Part shown: positions 31,411-40,405 of the stretch, in pieces
Layout: the number at the start of each line of letters is the position of its first letter
Position numbering within the stretch: the first letter of the stretch is position 1
Assembly (NCBI RefSeq): GCF_003173755.1
Contig: NZ_CP029553.1
Coordinates: 5,646,001-5,710,000 of the forward strand
DNA from: Methylobacterium terrae
Lineage (GTDB): Bacteria; Pseudomonadota; Alphaproteobacteria; Rhizobiales; Beijerinckiaceae
Length of the DNA: 64,000 nt
Reading direction: 5' to 3'
Position numbers and translations under genes: made by a program
The notes under the pieces: generated by a model
What the model was told of the DNA's origin: nothing
The model's database searches: none
The model's input: the letters and a program-made list of their open reading frames with translations, nothing else

Positions 31411-34131
31411 TCAGCCCTGGAGCCGCGTCAGCGCCTCGCGCACCTTCTCGCGGCGGGCGATCGCCGTCTCGCGGCGCTCGCGCTGCTCCTCCACCACCTC
31501 CTCGGGGGCGCGGGCGAGGAAATCGGCGTTGCCGAGCTTGGCGTCGATCTTGCCCACCTCGCCGCCGAGCTTGGCATCTTCCTTCGTCAGCCGCGCCACC
31601 TCGGCGGCGAGGTCGACCACGCCCTCGAGCGGCAGCGCCGCGACCTCGCCGCGCACGATGAGCTGCACGGCGTTGCGCGGGCTCGCGTCGGTGATCTCGA
31701 TCGAGGCGATGCGGCCCAGCCGCCGGACGGTGTCGCCCCAGCGCGCGACGCGCTCGCGCACCGCGTCGCTCGGGCCCACCAGCACCAGGGGGATCTGGGC
31801 GCCGGCCGGCACGTTCGTTTCCGAGCGGGCCGAGCGGATCTCCGACACGAGGTCGACGACCCAGCCGATCTCGGACTCGGCCTCGGGGCGGGCCAGCGCG
31901 CCGAGGTCGGGCCAGGCGGCGAGCGCGAGGAGCCCGCGCTCGATCCCCGCCTCGCGCGCCTTCGTCGCCCACAATTCCTCGGTGAGGAACGGCATGAACG
32001 GGTGCAGCAGCACGCAGATCTGGTCGATGAGATACGCGATCGTCCGGCGCGTCTCCTCCTTCGCCGGGCCGTCCTCGCCCTGGAGCACGGGCTTGGCCAG
32101 CTCCAGGTACCAGTCGCAGAAGACGTTCCAGACGAAGCGGTAGGCGGCGTTGGCGGCGTCGTTGAAGCGGTAGGCCTCGATCGCGCCCGTGACCTCGGCG
32201 ACGGCGCGCGCGGCCTCGCCGAGCGCCCAGGCGTTCAGGGTCTGGGTCACGCCCTCGGGCGCGAAGGCCGGATCGAGCCGGCAGCCGTTCATCTCGGCGA
32301 AGCGGGCGGCGTTCCAGAGCTTGGTGGCGAAGTTCCGATAGCCCTCGACGCGTTGCACCGAGAGCTTGATGTCGCGTCCCTGCGCCGCCATGGCGGCCAG
32401 CGTGAAGCGCAGGGCGTCGGCGCCGTAGCGGTCGACGAGGTCGAGGGGATCGACCACGTTGCCCTTGGACTTCGACATCTTGGCGCCCTTCTCGTCGCGG
32501 ACGAGGGCGTGGATGTAGATCGTGCGGAACGGCACTTCGTCCAAGGCGTGAAGGCCGAGCATCATCATCCTGGCGACCCAGAAGAAAATGATGTCGAAGC
32601 CGGTCACCAGGGCGCTGGTCGGGTAGTAGCGGGCGAGCTCCGGCGTGGCGTCGGGCCAGCCCAGCGTCGAGAACGGCCACAGGCCGGACGAGAACCAGGT
32701 GTCGAGCACGTCCTCGTCGCGGCGCAGGGTCACGGCGCGGCCGTGCCTCTCGGCCGCCTGCGCCAGGGCCTCCTCCTCGCTGCCGGCGACGAAGCAGTTT
32801 CCGTCCTGGTCGTACCAGGCCGGGATCTGGTGGCCCCACCAGAGCTGGCGCGAGATGCACCACGGCTCGATGTTCTCGAGCCACTGGAAGTAGGTCTTCT
32901 CGTAGGTCTCGGGCACGAAGCGGGTGCGGCCGTCGCGCACCGCCTGCAGCGCCCGCTCGGCCAGCGGCTTGACGTTCACGTACCACTGGTCGGTCAGGTA
33001 GGGCTCGATCACCACGCCCGAGCGGTCGCCGTGCGGCACCGCGTGGGTGTTGGGCTCGATGGTCACGAGCCGGCCGCGCTCCTCCATCAGGGCGACGACC
33101 TTGGCGCGGGCCTCGAAGCGGTCGAGGCCGTGCAGCGCCAGGGCCTCGGGCTCCGGGCTGGCATCAGCCAGGAAATCCGCGTTGCCCTCGAGGCTTATGC
33201 GGGCTTCCTCATCCAGCACGTTGATCTGGGACAACCCGTGCCGGCGGCCGACCTCGAAGTCGTTGAAGTCGTGGGCCGGGGTGATCTTGACCGCGCCGGT
33301 GCCCTTCTCGGGGTCCGAATACTCGTCGGCCACGACCGGGATCAGCCGGCCGACCAGCGGCAGGCGCAGCCGCTTGCCGACGAGCGCCCGGTAGCGCTCG
33401 TCCTCCGGGTGCACGGCGACCGCGGTGTCGCCCAGCATCGTCTCGGGCCGGGTGGTGGCGACCGTGATGGTCTCGCCCGTCTCGCTTCCGGCCTCGTCCA
33501 CCACCGGGTAGGCGAAGTGCCAGAGATGGCCCTTCACCTCGACCTGCTGCACCTCGAGGTCGGAGATCGCGGTCTGGAACTTCGGGTCCCAGTTCACCAG
33601 GCGCTTGTCGCGGTAGATCAGCCCCTGCGCGTGCAGGTCGACGAAGACCTTCAGGACGGCCTTCGACAGGCCCTCGTCCATGGTGAAGCGCTCGCGCGAC
33701 CAGTCGCAGGAGGCGCCGAGCCGCTTCAACTGGTTGACGATGGTGCCGCCCGATTCCGCCTTCCACTCCCAGACCCGGCGGACGAACTCCGCCCGGCCCA
33801 AGGAGCGCCGGTCGGGCTGCTGCTGCTCGGCGAGGCGGCGCTCCACCACCATCTGGGTGGCGATGCCGGCGTGGTCGGTGCCGGGCTGCCACAGCACGTC
33901 CTTGCCGCGCAGGCGCTCGAAGCGGGCGAGCACGTCCTGGAGCGTATTGTTGAGGGCGTGGCCCATATGCAGCGAGCCCGTCACGTTCGGCGGCGGGATC
34001 ATGATGCTGTAGGGCTCGGCGCCGGCGCGGTCCGGGCGCCCGGCCCGGAAGGCCTGGGCCTCCTCCCATTCGGCGGCGATGCGCGCCTCGACGGCGGCGG
34101 GATCGAAGGTCTTGTCCATCATCGCTGACAT
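31411..34131 (-). CDS. valS: Valine--tRNA ligase
   Basis: Charges tRNA-Val in the cytoplasm. The 906-residue class I synthetase has the HIGH-type motif PPPNVTGSLHMGHALN near residues 42-57, the KMSKS motif GAKMSKSKGNVVDP, a CP1 editing domain between them (TTRPETMLGDTAVAVHPED) and the C-terminal coiled coil typical of bacterial ValS (VDLAAEVARLTKEDAKLGGEV). ATG 34131 was chosen. ATG 34122 and 34119 follow within four codons. It sits downstream of popZ on the same strand, a conserved neighbourhood in this order. Confidence 0.97.
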   Translation of the reverse strand: MSAMMDKTFDPAAVEARIAAEWEEAQAFRAGRPDRAGAEPYSIMIPPPNVTGSLHMGHALNNTLQDVLARFERLRGKDVLWQPGTDHAGIATQMVVERRLAEQQQPDRRSLGRAEFVRRVWEWKAESGGTIVNQLKRLGASCDWSRERFTMDEGLSKAVLKVFVDLHAQGLIYRDKRLVNWDPKFQTAISDLEVQQVEVKGHLWHFAYPVVDEAGSETGETITVATTRPETMLGDTAVAVHPEDERYRALVGKRLRLPLVGRLIPVVADEYSDPEKGTGAVKITPAHDFNDFEVGRRHGLSQINVLDEEARISLEGNADFLADASPEPEALALHGLDRFEARAKVVALMEERGRLVTIEPNTHAVPHGDRSGVVIEPYLTDQWYVNVKPLAERALQAVRDGRTRFVPETYEKTYFQWLENIEPWCISRQLWWGHQIPAWYDQDGNCFVAGSEEEALAQAAERHGRAVTLRRDEDVLDTWFSSGLWPFSTLGWPDATPELARYYPTSALVTGFDIIFFWVARMMMLGLHALDEVPFRTIYIHALVRDEKGAKMSKSKGNVVDPLDLVDRYGADALRFTLAAMAAQGRDIKLSVQRVEGYRNFATKLWNAARFAEMNGCRLDPAFAPEGVTQTLNAWALGEAARAVAEVTGAIEAYRFNDAANAAYRFVWNVFCDWYLELAKPVLQGEDGPAKEETRRTIAYLIDQICVLLHPFMPFLTEELWATKAREAGIERGLLALAAWPDLGALARPEAESEIGWVVDLVSEIRSARSETNVPAGAQIPLVLVGPSDAVRERVARWGDTVRRLGRIASIEITDASPRNAVQLIVRGEVAALPLEGVVDLAAEVARLTKEDAKLGGEVGKIDAKLGNADFLARAPEEVVEEQRERRETAIARREKVREALTRLQG

Positions 34132-34208
34132 AAGCCACTCGCACGGCGCTCCCGGAGCGCGTCCCGCCGGTGGACGATGCTCCAAGGGGGCGCCGGAACG
34201 TCAAGAAC

Positions 34209-34238
34209 GAAAAAGGCCGGCCGCGCGAGCGACCGGCC
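34209..34238 (-). terminator. Rho-independent terminator between popZ and valS
   Basis: On the minus strand ggccggtcgc pairs with gcggccggcc (plus-strand arms 34215-34224 and 34229-34238, one mismatch, 4-base loop) followed by TTTTTCGTT. It lies about 105 bases past the popZ stop and about 78 bases before valS. Confidence 0.85.
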
Positions 34239-34343
34239 CCCGAGCCCGCTTTCAAGCGGACCCGCACCGTTCCGTCAACTGGAGCGCGTCCGGATCGGCG
34301 CCCCGGGGCGATCGTCCCGGGGTTCGACCCTCCGCGCCCGGGC

Positions 34344-35009
34344 TCACCGCCCCCGCGCGACGCGCTCGATCTCGGCGCGGACCAGGCGCTCGACCAGGAC
34401 CGGCAGGTTGTCGTCGAGCCAGGATTTCAGCATCGGGCGCAGCATGTCCTGCACCAGGTCCTCGATGGTGCGCGCGTTGCGGGTGAGCACCGTGCTGGCG
34501 AGCAGGTCGAAGGCGTGGGTGACCGTGGCGTCGGTCGCCTGGGACAGGAGCCGGTCCTCCATCGCCGGACGGGGCGGCTCCGGCGGCGCGGCGGGCGGCG
34601 GGGCGACGGCCTTCGGCGGCTCCGGCGGCGGGGCGGGCTCCGGCTCGATCTCGATCGCGTCGAAATCCATCGGCTCGTCGCGGAACGCGATCTCCGACAT
34701 CTGGTCGAAGGCGTCGTCGAAGCTCGGCTCCGGCTCGGGCTTCGGCGGCGCCTTGGCGACCGGCTCGGGCTTGGGCTCGGGCTTTTGCGCCGGCTTCGGT
34801 TCCGGCTTGGGGGCGGGCGCCATCTCGGCGAGGTCGAGCACGTCGTCCTCGTCCGGCGCGGGCGGCGGCACCGCCACCGGCCGCGACCCGGCGGCAGGCG
34901 GCTCGGCCGGCTTCTGGTCGTCGGCGATGATGCGGCGGATGGAGGCGAGGATCTCCTCCATCGAGGGTTCCTGCGTCTTGTCCTGCGTCTTGGGGCTCGC
35001 GGCGCTCAT
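34344..35009 (-). CDS. popZ: Polar organising protein PopZ-like (DUF2497)
   Basis: The 221-residue protein has the PopZ layout: an N-terminal helix with SMEEILASIRRIIADDQ (about residues 16-32), a long acidic, Pro/Glu/Lys-rich disordered middle (about 33-145), and a conserved C-terminal oligomerisation region (TIEDLVQDMLRPMLKSWLDD, then NLPVLVERLVRAEIERVARG). In Caulobacter PopZ forms polar condensates that hold ParB-parS. This is probably the functional counterpart. It lies between tolC and valS, as in related genomes. ATG 35009 gives a natural start directly before the helix. Confidence 0.9.
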   Translation of the reverse strand: MSAASPKTQDKTQEPSMEEILASIRRIIADDQKPAEPPAAGSRPVAVPPPAPDEDDVLDLAEMAPAPKPEPKPAQKPEPKPEPVAKAPPKPEPEPSFDDAFDQMSEIAFRDEPMDFDAIEIEPEPAPPPEPPKAVAPPPAAPPEPPRPAMEDRLLSQATDATVTHAFDLLASTVLTRNARTIEDLVQDMLRPMLKSWLDDNLPVLVERLVRAEIERVARGR

Positions 35010-35136
35010 CCGGCTCAACGCTCGAGTGCAGAGGATCGGGGGGTCTTGAGGTACGCAGTATTCCACAGGGCCGGCCCCGCACAAGCGAGGCGGCCCGCAA
35101 CTCACAGGGAGGCGTGCCTCCCCCCGGCCGCCGTCC

Positions 35137-36549
35137 TCAGCGGCCGTCCGGCGTGCGCACGCCGTACCAGAGGTCCTTGACCTGGTCGTAATGCTGCTTG
35201 GCGCTGTACTGCGCCACCGGGACCGCGATGAAGCGGGTGGTGAGGCGGCCGACGGTCTGCACCACCTGGTAGGAGCCCACCACCCGGTCGCGCTGGGCGG
35301 CGATCAGGCTGACGCGGGCGGTCAGGAGCTCCTGCTGGGCGTTCAGCACGTCGAGGGTCGTGCGCTGGCCGACCCGGGCCTCCTCGCGCACGCCGTTCAG
35401 CGCCACCTCGTTGGCCTGGACCTGGGCCTGCGAGGCGATGACGCGGGCCTTGGCGGCCTCGAGGGCGCCCCAGGCGGTGACGATGCCGGCGCGGACCTGG
35501 TCGCGGGTCAGCTCGGCCTGGAGGCGGGCCTGGCCGACCTGCTCCTTGGCCTGGCGGATCTGCGCGTACTCGGCGCCGCCCTGGTAGAGCGGGACCGAGA
35601 CCTGGCCGACGATCGAGCCCTGGAAGAAGCGGGTGTTGGCGATCTGCTGGTCGAAGACCTGCGCGGCGTTACCGGTCAGGCTGACCGTCGGGTACAGGCT
35701 CGATTCGGCGATCTTCACCTGCGCCTCGGCCGAGTCGACCGAGTGCAGGGCCGAGAGGATCGCCGGGTGCTCGGCGAGCCCGATATCGACCGCCGCCGTC
35801 AGGGTCGTGGGTACGTAGCGGTCGATCGGACGGCCGGGGGCGAGCTGGCGCGGCTCGACGCCGATCACCTGCCGGTAGGTCGCGATGCTGGTGCGCAGGT
35901 TCGCCTCGGCCAGGCTGACCTGGGCGCGGGCGCCGGCCAGCCGCGCCTCGGCCTGGGCGACGTCGGTGCGGGTGACCTCGCCGACGTTGAAGCGGTCGCG
36001 GGTCTGGCGGAGCTGCTCCTCGAGCACCTCGACGTTGTTGCGGTTGAGCTCCAGCGTGGCGGTATCCGCCAGCACGTTCATGTAGGCCTGCGCCGCCGAG
36101 AACAGCGTCTGCATCTCGGAGTTGCGCAGGGTCTCGCGGCCGCCCAGCACCTGCGATTCGGCCTGCCGGGTCTGGTTGTCGGTCCGGAAGCCGTTGAACA
36201 GGGTCTGGGAGACGGTGAGCCCGGCCGAGCCCGGGATCAGGGTCTGGGACGCGTCGCCGCCGCCGAGTTCCCCGCGCGCGACGCCGAGGCGCCCCGAGAC
36301 GTTGCTCACGCCGACGCTGGCCGAGGCGCTGACCTGCGGACGGTACCCGGCCAAGGCCCGGGGCACGTTCTCGTCGTTGGCGCGCTGGCCGGCGCGCTGC
36401 GCGTTGAGCGTCGGGTTGCCCGCATAGGCCCGCGCGAGCGCGCTCTCCAGGGTTTCCGCAGCCGCGCCCTGGCCCGCCATGGCGAGGGCCATGGCGGCGA
36501 ACCCGCCCAGCCGAAGCCCGCGGAACGCCCGAGTTCCTGTGTCAGTCAC
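35137..36549 (-). CDS. tolC: TolC-family outer-membrane channel
   Basis: The 470-residue outer-membrane efflux protein has a signal peptide (GGFAAMALAMAGQGAAAETL) and two internally homologous outer-membrane-efflux repeats (ESALARAYAGNPTLNAQRAG...; IGLAEHPAILSALHSVDSAEAQ...). The long helices contain the usual YQGGAEYAQIRQAKEQV and VGQRTTLDVLNAQQELLTAR. It starts with GTG 36549. It could serve both type I secretion and the RND pump encoded at 25-30 kb. The order pcm-tolC-popZ-valS supports the assignment. Confidence 0.94.
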   Translation of the reverse strand: MTDTGTRAFRGLRLGGFAAMALAMAGQGAAAETLESALARAYAGNPTLNAQRAGQRANDENVPRALAGYRPQVSASASVGVSNVSGRLGVARGELGGGDASQTLIPGSAGLTVSQTLFNGFRTDNQTRQAESQVLGGRETLRNSEMQTLFSAAQAYMNVLADTATLELNRNNVEVLEEQLRQTRDRFNVGEVTRTDVAQAEARLAGARAQVSLAEANLRTSIATYRQVIGVEPRQLAPGRPIDRYVPTTLTAAVDIGLAEHPAILSALHSVDSAEAQVKIAESSLYPTVSLTGNAAQVFDQQIANTRFFQGSIVGQVSVPLYQGGAEYAQIRQAKEQVGQARLQAELTRDQVRAGIVTAWGALEAAKARVIASQAQVQANEVALNGVREEARVGQRTTLDVLNAQQELLTARVSLIAAQRDRVVGSYQVVQTVGRLTTRFIAVPVAQYSAKQHYDQVKDLWYGVRTPDGR

Positions 36550-37084
36550 GCCTGTCTACCCTGTGCGGCTAGCCCACAATCGACCGTCTCTGCACCGTCG
36601 GGCCGCGGAGCCGGTTCGACATATCGCTGTGCCCACCTCGAGCGTGACATTAGCCGAGGGCGGTTCCGGGAGCACCGCCCCCGCGCTGTGGACGACCGTG
36701 TTTGGGCGCCGGTGCCGCATAAAAGCGACAGGTGCCTCAAGGGCAAGCGGCGGGAGCGACCCGGCGACGGGCGGTGATTCGCGCGCGGTCCCGAGCGGGC
36801 CTCGCCGCGGCCGCCGCACCCTGCAAGCCATTGATGAAGGAAGTGCTTCCGCGGGACGGTCCGGCACCCGCCGGCGACGGCCGAGGCCGTCCGGACTAGG
36901 CTGGCCCCGCGAGGAGGCGGCGCACCGGCGCCGGCGGGCGATGGGCCCGAACGATGCGCCAAGGAAATTCCGCGACGCGGGCCCGGATCGGGCCCGTTGG
37001 CCGGCCCCGCTCTTCGGGGGAGGGCCTACCCCTTTCGGAGATGGCCGCGCCGGGCGCGGGACCGGCCCGCGCCCGGCCGGGAGA
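36550..37084. other. Gene-free 535-base region between pcm and tolC
   Basis: No conserved reading frame is seen on either strand. It must hold the tolC promoter, and an AT-richer patch at about 36715-36730 is the best candidate. Close to the pcm end, gccgggcgcgg (37049-37059) and ccgcgcccggc (37067-37077) form an 11-base stem with no T-tract that may end the pcm transcript. Confidence 0.45.
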
Positions 37085-37738
37085 TCAGAACGCGAAGCCG
37101 GCCTCGACCGCGAAGGCGCGCAGCGGCGGCAGGGTGGCGTCGAAGAGCGGGCGCGAGCCGAAGGCGTCGCCCGAGCGCACCCACAGGGTCGCCTTGGCCG
37201 GGCGGCCCTGGCCCTGGACGCAGGCGAGCCGCCCGCCGTCGGCGAGCTGGTCGAGCAGGCTCTGCGGGCGCCGCTCGACCTGGCCCTCGACCAGGATCGC
37301 CGCGTAGGGGCCGTGGCCGGCCGCACCCTTGTCGAGCGGGCCGGCCTCGACGGTGACGCCGTCGCCGAGGCGCTCGCGCGCCGCCGCGGCGAGGCCGGGA
37401 AGCGATTCGAGGGCGACGACCTCGACGCCGAGGCGGCGCAGGATCGCGGCGCCGTAGCCGAGGCCGGCCCCGACCTCGAGGACGCGGTCGCCCGGCTTGA
37501 GGGCGAGCGCCTGGATCAGGCGCGCCAGCACCATCGGGGCCGGCATGTAGCGGGTCTCGCCGTCCTCGGTCCCGACCGCCTGGGGCTGGTCGATATAGGC
37601 GAAGGCCTGCCGGTCCTCCGGCAGGAACCGCTCGCGCGGGACGGCGTCGAACGCGTCGAGGAGCGCGATGTCGGTCACGTCGAACGTCCGGAGCTGGCAA
37701 TCGACCATGAGGCGGCGCGCTTGCGCGTAGTCGAGCAT
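37085..37738 (-). CDS. pcm: Protein-L-isoaspartate O-methyltransferase family protein
   Basis: SAM-dependent methyltransferase that repairs isoaspartyl damage, or a non-catalytic relative. The 217-residue product has MLDYAQARRLMVDCQLRTFDV at the N-terminus, the segment FLPEDRQAFAYIDQPQA before the active region, and SAM motif I VLEVGAGLGYGAAILRRLG. Many alphaproteobacteria keep a shorter PCMT-like gene upstream of tolC, and this one matches that group, so true repair activity is not assured. ATG 37738. Confidence 0.88.
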   Translation of the reverse strand: MLDYAQARRLMVDCQLRTFDVTDIALLDAFDAVPRERFLPEDRQAFAYIDQPQAVGTEDGETRYMPAPMVLARLIQALALKPGDRVLEVGAGLGYGAAILRRLGVEVVALESLPGLAAAARERLGDGVTVEAGPLDKGAAGHGPYAAILVEGQVERRPQSLLDQLADGGRLACVQGQGRPAKATLWVRSGDAFGSRPLFDATLPPLRAFAVEAGFAF

Positions 37739-37886
37739 GAACGTCTCTGAGGAGCTTGAGCGACGGTCAAGCCGTCGGGCGACGCGGTTGTGGTGGATCG
37801 CCGGGCAAAAGGCAAGGATCCGGCGCGAGCCTGGGATCGACCCCGGCGCCGGTCCGGTCGACGTCTCGATGAAGGAAGGAAAAGGA

Positions 37887-37960
37887 TGGAGGCCTCGCCC
37901 GGAATCGAACCGGGGTGCAAGGATTTGCAGTCCTCTGCGTAACCACTCCGCCACGAGGCC
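37887..37960 (-). tRNA. tRNA-Cys (GCA)
   Basis: The 74-base gene includes an encoded CCA (37887-37889). The acceptor stem GGCCTCG/CGAGGCC, the anticodon loop CTGCAAA with anticodon GCA, the T loop GGTTCGATTCC and discriminator U73 (base 37890), which is the cysteine identity base, all fit. Confidence 0.97.
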
Positions 37961-38188
37961 ATCCGGGCCGGCTCTGGCAGCCGGCGATCGGGCGGGCCGG
38001 GCTCGAAGCACCGGCTGCGCCGTCCCCCCGGCATCGGGCGGACGACCCGGGGACGAGGGGTCATTAGCAGAGCCCGCCCCGGCTCCGCAACAGGATCCGG
38101 CGGCAAAAACCGCGCTTCCGCCGAAATGAGCCGGCTCCGCAAAACCCCTTGCGTCCCCTGCCCGCCTCGGCTAGACGTCCCGCCGCGA

Positions 38189-38264
38189 TCCCCGATAGCT
38201 CAGTTGGTAGAGCAGGCGACTGTTAATCGCCTTGTCGCAGGTTCGAGTCCTGCTCGGGGAGCCA
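38189..38264 (+). tRNA. tRNA-Asn (GTT)
   Basis: The 76-base gene has acceptor arms TCCCCGA (38189-38195) and TCGGGGA (38254-38260), discriminator G73 and an encoded CCA (38262-38264). The D arm is AGCTCAGTTGGTAGAGC, the anticodon loop CTGTTAA carries GTT and the T loop is GGTTCGAGTCC. Confidence 0.97.
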
Positions 38265-38478
38265 TTCCCATCCGCACAGCGTTGGTCCGCATGCGCGCCG
38301 CCCGTCCCGGGCCGGCGCCGTCTCGCGTGGTGCGGGTCTCACGGGCGGCGACCGGCTTTCATCCGAAAAAATCCGCGGAACCAGTCGCCCGGTCCGGCGG
38401 TTTCCAGTTCAACTTGCTGCAACGCTTCTCTGCACGGCGCCGCGAAGCAGTCCAGCAGCCTTCGAACGGGAGTTTCCA

Positions 38479-38655
38479 ATGATCGGCTGGGCCATCACCT
38501 TCCTCGTCGTCGCCCTCGTCGCGGCTCTGCTGGGCTTCGGCGGCATCGCCGGCACCGCCATGGAGGCGGCCAAGATCGTGTTCTTCGTGGCGATCGTTCT
38601 GTTCGCCGTCTCGGCCATCTTCGGCCTGATGCGCGGCCGCTCGCCGCGAATCTGA
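38479..38655 (+). CDS. DUF1328 small membrane protein (YtjA family)
   Basis: The 58-residue protein has two membrane helices ([20 protein letters not shown] and [20 protein letters not shown]) joined by GIAGTAMEA, ending MRGRSPRI. This matches the YtjA/DUF1328 family of stress-associated inner-membrane peptides with no known activity. ATG 38479 has CGGGAG a few bases upstream. A strong terminator follows at once, so it is a single-gene unit downstream of tRNA-Asn. Confidence 0.93.
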   Translation: MIGWAITFLVVALVAALLGFGGIAGTAMEAAKIVFFVAIVLFAVSAIFGLMRGRSPRI

Positions 38656-38699
38656 CGGCGCGGGCGACCGGCGGGCCCTCGGGCCCGCCTCCCCGATCG

Positions 38700-38725
38700 A
38701 GGCGGCCCGTCGGGGCCGCCTTTTT
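38700..38725 (+). terminator. Rho-independent terminator after the DUF1328 gene
   Basis: The stem aggcggcc (38700-38707) pairs with ggccgcct (38714-38721) and runs into tttttcttt. A second GC hairpin (gcgggccc...gggcccgc) lies just before it. Confidence 0.9.
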
Positions 38726-38772
38726 CTTTGGCCCGACGACTGTCGGTCGCGCGACGGGAGAAGCGCGGGCGC

Positions 38773-39000
38773 TCAGGCCTCGGCCAGGCGCCGCAGCTCG
38801 CCGGTCTGCGCCGGCAGCGGCCTCGGCCGCGCCCGGCGCGGCACCAGCCGGTGCACCGTCGCGGAAGGGCGCGCCTCCTGCCGCCCCGCGCGGGCGGCGT
38901 GGAAGTCGGACAGGAGGATCGCCGCGGCGATGTAGCCGAGGGGCGAGACCTCGATCCTGTCGGGACGGATCGGCCGTTCGAAGCGGGCGGTGGCCTTCAT
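38773..39000 (-). CDS. Hypothetical small basic protein
   Basis: The 75-residue product has a short hydrophobic stretch (SPLGYIAAAILLSDFHAA) and is otherwise rich in Arg and Pro (RLVPRRARPRPLPA). The start at ATG 39000 is supported by a good GGGAGG site 8 bases upstream. No family is recognised. It is convergent with the DUF1328 gene. Confidence 0.65.
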   Translation of the reverse strand: MKATARFERPIRPDRIEVSPLGYIAAAILLSDFHAARAGRQEARPSATVHRLVPRRARPRPLPAQTGELRRLAEA

Positions 39001-39526
39001 CGCTAATCCTCCCTGTCGGCGGCGCGGCTCGGCGCCGGGTCTCGGCGCGTTCTCGCGCGCCTGTGGCCGGGGCGGCAACCCCGAAATCCGCCCGAAATCC
39101 GTTCGAACCCGCGCGGGCGCGCGGATCCGCGTGCGGTCCGCCGCGGCGGACGGGCGGGCCAGGCAGCCCTCGGAGTCTCACTGCCTGGCCCGTCGACCGC
39201 GCCCGACCGTGCAAGGGAGAGTGGACACGGCGGGTGCAGTGAGAAGACACAGGCAAAGGGTGTGCCAGATCCGCGGCGTCTGGAGCGGAAATCGCGACGG
39301 GGGCATCGACCGGGCCTCTGCGCAAGAGGGAGCGCCCCCGTTCTAGGCAGGCCTCGGCGGCGCCTCGTTATCATTCGATAGCAAACCGCTCCCCTCGAGC
39401 GACGGCAGGAGCCTGCGCTGCCTGCGGCGCACGGCTTTCGCGCCCGGACGGGTGGCGGCGGCGCCCGGAATTCGGGCAGAATGCATCGACGGGCCGCGCG
39501 CGCCCGCTTTTCGGAGACAGACAGGC
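39001..39526. other. Gene-free 526-base divergent region with hairpins
   Basis: No conserved protein frame is visible. It contains the perfect palindrome gtccgccgcggcggac near 39136 and an 11-base perfect stem cgggccaggca (39155-39165) with tgcctggcccg (39182-39192). The AT-richer patch ttatcattcgatagc near 39368-39383 is the likeliest promoter area for the sulfurtransferase gene. Confidence 0.45.
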
Positions 39527-40369
39527 ATGGCGATCGGCCCCTTCGTGACGGCGGACTGGCTCGCAGAGCGGCTCGCGGCACCCGACATCGTCGTGGTCGA
39601 CGGCTCCTGGTACCTGCCGGCGATGGGCCGGGACGCGGAGGCCGAGTTCCGCGCCGGCCACATCCCGGGCGCCCTCCGCTTCGACATCGACGCCGTGCGC
39701 GACGAGGCAAGCGCCCTGCCCCACATGCTGCCCTCGCCGGAGGCCTTCGCCTCGCGGATGCGCCAGATGGGCATCGGCGACGGCATGACGGTGGTGGTCT
39801 ATGACGGGATGGGCCTGTTCTCCGCCCCGCGGGTGCGCTGGACCCTGAAGGCGTTCGGCGCCCGGGACGTCGCGATCCTCGAGGGCGGCTTCCCGGCCTG
39901 GGTCGCGGGCGGGCACCCGGTCGAGGAGGGCGAGGCGCGCTCCCGCGACCGGCGCCACTTCACCGCCCGCCTCGACCACTCGGCGGTGGCGAATGTCGGC
40001 GACGTGCAGCGGGCGCTCGCCGGCCAGGCCCAGGTGGTCGATGCCCGCTCAAGCGCGCGCTTCGCCGGCGAGGAGGCCGAGCCGCGCCCCGGCGTGCGCC
40101 CCGGCCACATGCCCGGCGCCCTGAACCTGCACTACGCGGCGCTCCAGGAGAACGGCCGCCTCAAGGACGAGGCGTCCTTGCGCGAGGCGGTGGCCCGGGC
40201 CGGCATCGATCTCGACCGCCCGGTGGTCACCACCTGCGGCTCCGGCGTCACCGCGGCGATCGTCGGGGTCGCCCTCGAGACCCTCGGGCGGCCGCCCCGC
40301 GCCCTCTACGACGGCTCGTGGTCGGAATGGGGCGCGCGGGAGGACCTGCCGGTCGCGACCGGGCGGTAA
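39527..40369 (+). CDS. sseA: 3-mercaptopyruvate / thiosulfate sulfurtransferase (two rhodanese domains)
   Basis: Transfers sulfane sulfur from 3-mercaptopyruvate (SseA type) or thiosulfate. The 280-residue product has an inactive N-terminal rhodanese domain (VVVDGSWYLPAMGRDAEAEF, AGHIPGALRFDID) and a catalytic C-terminal one with Cys237 in the loop CGSGVTA, which is the mercaptopyruvate sulfurtransferase signature. ATG 39527 follows GGAGACAG. It stands alone, convergent with the aap operon. Confidence 0.93.
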   Translation: MAIGPFVTADWLAERLAAPDIVVVDGSWYLPAMGRDAEAEFRAGHIPGALRFDIDAVRDEASALPHMLPSPEAFASRMRQMGIGDGMTVVVYDGMGLFSAPRVRWTLKAFGARDVAILEGGFPAWVAGGHPVEEGEARSRDRRHFTARLDHSAVANVGDVQRALAGQAQVVDARSSARFAGEEAEPRPGVRPGHMPGALNLHYAALQENGRLKDEASLREAVARAGIDLDRPVVTTCGSGVTAAIVGVALETLGRPPRALYDGSWSEWGAREDLPVATGR

Positions 40370-40377
40370 GCCGCTTT

Positions 40378-40399
40378 CGCCCGGCCGTGAGGCCGGGCG
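40378..40399. terminator. Shared hairpin between convergent sseA and aapP
   Basis: The arms cgcccggcc (40378-40386) and ggccgggcg (40391-40399) enclose gtga. The hairpin lies in the 36-base gap between two convergent genes. No T-tract is present on either side, so its strength is uncertain. Confidence 0.55.
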
Positions 40400-40405
40400 T
40401 CGCCC

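Noticed and set aside
37887..38264. tRNA-associated integrative element
   Set aside because: No integrase, no attachment-site repeat of the tRNA 3' ends and no foreign gene block lie beside tRNA-Cys or tRNA-Asn.
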